A stretch of 64,000 nucleotides of DNA, from NCBI RefSeq assembly GCF_021155775.2, contig NC_060234.1, forward strand, positions 7,636,283 through 7,700,282, written 5' to 3'. Within the stretch, counting starts at the first letter, position 1. Each line of letters starts with the position of its first letter. Source of the DNA: Neodiprion pinetum (Eukaryota > Arthropoda > Insecta > Hymenoptera > Diprionidae). Position numbers and translations under genes: made by a program. The notes under the pieces are model-generated. The model searched no databases. It was not told where the DNA came from and was given only the letters and a program-made list of their open reading frames with translations. This document shows positions 61,156-64,000 of this stretch, piece by piece.

Positions 61156-64000
61156 GGAAAAAAAAATTTTCCAACATGTTTCTATTTACTCGCTGCTGGA
61201 GTTTTGTGAAATCTTTTTGGATCAATTTATTATTTCAAAGTGTAAAGCTAATTTTTGCAGTTTCGAGTGAAGTGCAGTGATTTTTTTTTTCAGCAGAAGC
61301 TTCTCTTTCGTTCCGTTTCTTTATTCTATTCCCATAGCCGCTATTGCCAAATTGATAGCCATTAAGAGACGACGAATGTAAAGTATAAGACCCAGTTGAG
61401 TCGACGCCGAAAGTGACGGGAAAATATTTATAACGACAAGCTTTTCAGGCAAAATCACACGTTTTGTCTGTTATACATGTATCTCGTGAACGTGTGAAAA
61501 TTTCTTCTGTATTGTGCCCAATTTTTTACCCCTCTCTTCCTACAGTCATCTCGTATCGTATTTCGTTTTTCACCGCTAGAGAAGATTTATTATTCTCTCT
61601 TGCCTAAGTTCAACACGTCTTGCAGTATAGAGTCACTGGGTTTATCGGCATGAGAACGAATTTTAAAAAGACGTCGGCTTATAGGCAACCTCCATTATTT
61701 CACCGCGATTCCAATGTCACGTGCGCAACACACGGTATAAGTCACCGACTCAGGATTAAAATAGACCAACTGGCTGTGCTAATCTAAGATTCTTAGCGCT
61801 GCGTGATGATCGTCCGTGTTTGACAGGGGATTCAGCGTAGGGAAATTCCACATTCGAGGTGATGGAGAATCCTCTATTTGTTTTTTTTTTTTTTTATACT
61901 TCCAAACCAGTTCGAGTTGAAAAAAATTATAATTACCAGTTTACCTTTCGTGGCGAAAAACTTTTGTCCAATTTTCGCCAACTTTGCACAAATACTTGAA
62001 TAAAGTCAATCGGCAATTAGAGTGGTAAGTTGACTATATTTAGTTGATTGACTTGTTTTTTTTTTTACTGCCAACTTCGACAATTGATGTTGACATAGTT
62101 CGAGATTTTCTCAAGTCAACCGTGTCGTTTAATGAATAAACCCCAGACTCTGCATTTTTGTTCGTTCTTTAAAAGCGTCCTTCGTCTTATCATATGATTT
62201 TTTACGCACAACTCAATTCGCAGGCTAATTATGTAAAAGAATGTGTTCTCAACGACTAGTTTATCGCTCACCGCTTGCCGTCCAGCGGGCTAAACAACAA
62301 CGGCAAAACAAGGACGCAAGCTGATTTGCTTCTTTTCGTCCTGCTATCATATCAAGTTTTATATTGTCGTTGCTTCGAGCAAATCAAATTTCCCGCATGA
62401 TTGACAATTGTAGCAGCGAATACGGCATGAAATCACGTTGCAAAAAATTCCCACTTTATCAAACTGAAAAAATTCGATACACCGAAGAAACAAATTTAAT
62501 GTCGGAATAACCAAAAAATATCGCATTTTCGACCACAATCACAATTGCGTAGTAAATAGTGCCACATTTTCTGGTGCTAGCAATAACATTCTAAGGCTTT
62601 TGCAACAATAAAAAGAAAAGAAAATTTTTCTCGAAATAGTTTTTTTTTTTATTTTTGTCTTATCTATACTTTATTATTATCTATTACTTTATTAAACACG
62701 AACTAATCATCAACGAATGTAGTAAGCAAGAATTCTGACGGCTGAATAAATCATTCGTACGGTGCGATTACTCCTCACGAAGCTAATTACATTAACGTAT
62801 TTATTTATTTATAGTATATTTAGCGAGCATCCGAGAACCAAGCGTGTCTCTTTTATCGATACTGGGGATATTTATTATTACATCTTTTTCCGCGCACTGA
62901 GAACGTTACGTGCGCGAACGTCTGCGGGCGAGAAGACGGTGTTTAAAAACAAACGGCGAGTTTTCCTATTTCAAGGGCATCGACGCTATTAGCTATGCAC
63001 GTTTACCGCGAACGCGAAACATTCCATGGACGATAAATCGACGATTCGCGTCAGTGTGATAGGTATTACACATAAACGTGTGCAGGCTTGCATTCTCATT
63101 GCTCATCTTGTCGTACGACACAATCTCGGGTCAAAACGAGAGGCGATTTCGGAGGCGCCACAGTTGCGTCTTCAAAAATATAAAAGAAGCAAAATAAAGA
63201 GGAAAAAAAAAAAAAAAAAAATACAACAACAACTGTCCTCACAATATTAATATTAATTGCATTTAAGATATTATTAATTGGGAATAATTTGTGATTACGC
63301 AGACTGTTTCATTGCACGTATTATACGTATACATGTATGCAATCTGCTTGTCAGATTGAATAATTATAACTGGCCTGTACGTTGACGAATGACCGTTTAC
63401 TTTTAATTAAATTTAATTAAGGTTGATAATTTCTCGGAAAAAGCGTAATCATATGGGGCCGGTTGTTGTGATTGAAACTGCACGTTTTTGACTGGATTAT
63501 TACAGGATTTCTGAGAATGAGACGTAATTGAAAAACAAAATTGTTTGTATTCTCAAATCGGAAGTATTACCTCTAACGTAACGAACAAAAGGTCACTTTC
63601 GATTGGAAAATTATGTATCTTTATTTCCCCATTCCTATTCATCGTACTTGTTTTTCTACGTGTCATGGGCCTTATGCACGTTCGTGCGAATATAGATGTA
63701 AAGTCTGTCCGTCAGGTTAGGCTAGATTTAAACCGTAATCGACAAGTGAGGCGATAGATTTGGCGACCCTAACCTACTATGAGCCGCGGCACGAAATATA
63801 ATGACGTCAATGCATTATTCTGCGGATATAGAGTTTTGCTTTTCTTTTTTTCCTCACACAATAGTGTACGGTAATTATAAGGTTGGATAATAAAATTCAG
63901 TTGTACACAATGTGTGTCTAATATACAGGAATCTTACGCAATGTGATGTTTAAACAAAAGAACGCTCGATGAACGTCTACAACCGAAAGAAAGAAGTAAA
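61156..64000. other. gene-free stretch
   Basis: I see no recognisable gene, splice-bounded open frame or mobile-element terminus here. Short T or A runs occur near 61882, 62641 and 63204. A palindromic TGACGTCA is at 63802-63809. Confidence 0.5.

Overview
The window is nuclear DNA from an insect. It is AT-rich, gene-poor, full of microsatellites and palindromic mobile-element remnants, and both identifiable genes are intron-rich with GT-AG splicing. A hymenopteran is my best guess from overall character (AT-rich sequence, foldback elements, small intron-split secreted gene), but that is an inference, not a demonstration. I saw no prokaryotic operons, CRISPR arrays, tRNA or rRNA genes and no viral gene.

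Two protein-coding genes can be rebuilt exon by exon, both on the + strand and head-to-tail. The first (22754-31658, four coding exons, 269 aa) encodes a small secreted protein that I assign to the insect rhythmically-expressed-gene-5 (reg-5) family. A TATA/initiator pair lies about 265 bases before its start codon. The second (37575-41488, four coding exons, 207 aa) is Rab7, the late-endosome/lysosome small GTPase. All its nucleotide-binding motifs and a C-terminal Cys-Ala-Cys prenylation signal are intact, and a non-coding first exon probably lies near 35.3 kb. I see no functional link between the two genes.

Layout: 1-1.6 kb holds a dispersed-repeat copy and a very young 1.2-kb foldback element with a 6-bp target duplication. 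1.6-22.4 kb has no recognisable gene but contains two striking hairpins (8651-8775 and 9237-9306). 22.4-31.7 kb is the reg-5-like gene. 31.7-35.2 kb is intergenic. 35.2-41.8 kb is Rab7. 41.8-52.2 kb holds simple repeats, an inward-facing pair of dispersed repeats, an unidentified minus-strand open frame with a poly(A)-like tail, and short exon-like islands. 52.2-53.6 kb is a GTAGAA-rich minisatellite with a 101-bp higher-order period, then a GC-rich patch and a hexanucleotide array. 53.6-61.2 kb carries more foldback-type elements and a duplicated initiator-like segment. The last 2.8 kb shows nothing I can name.

The most novel material is the repeat biology. A family of palindromic elements with TTAGGGTGGGCC-type ends is built from roughly 175-bp internal units. 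A dispersed repeat of about 150 bp is present in four copies, and there are two compact near-perfect hairpins. No new multi-gene system is visible.
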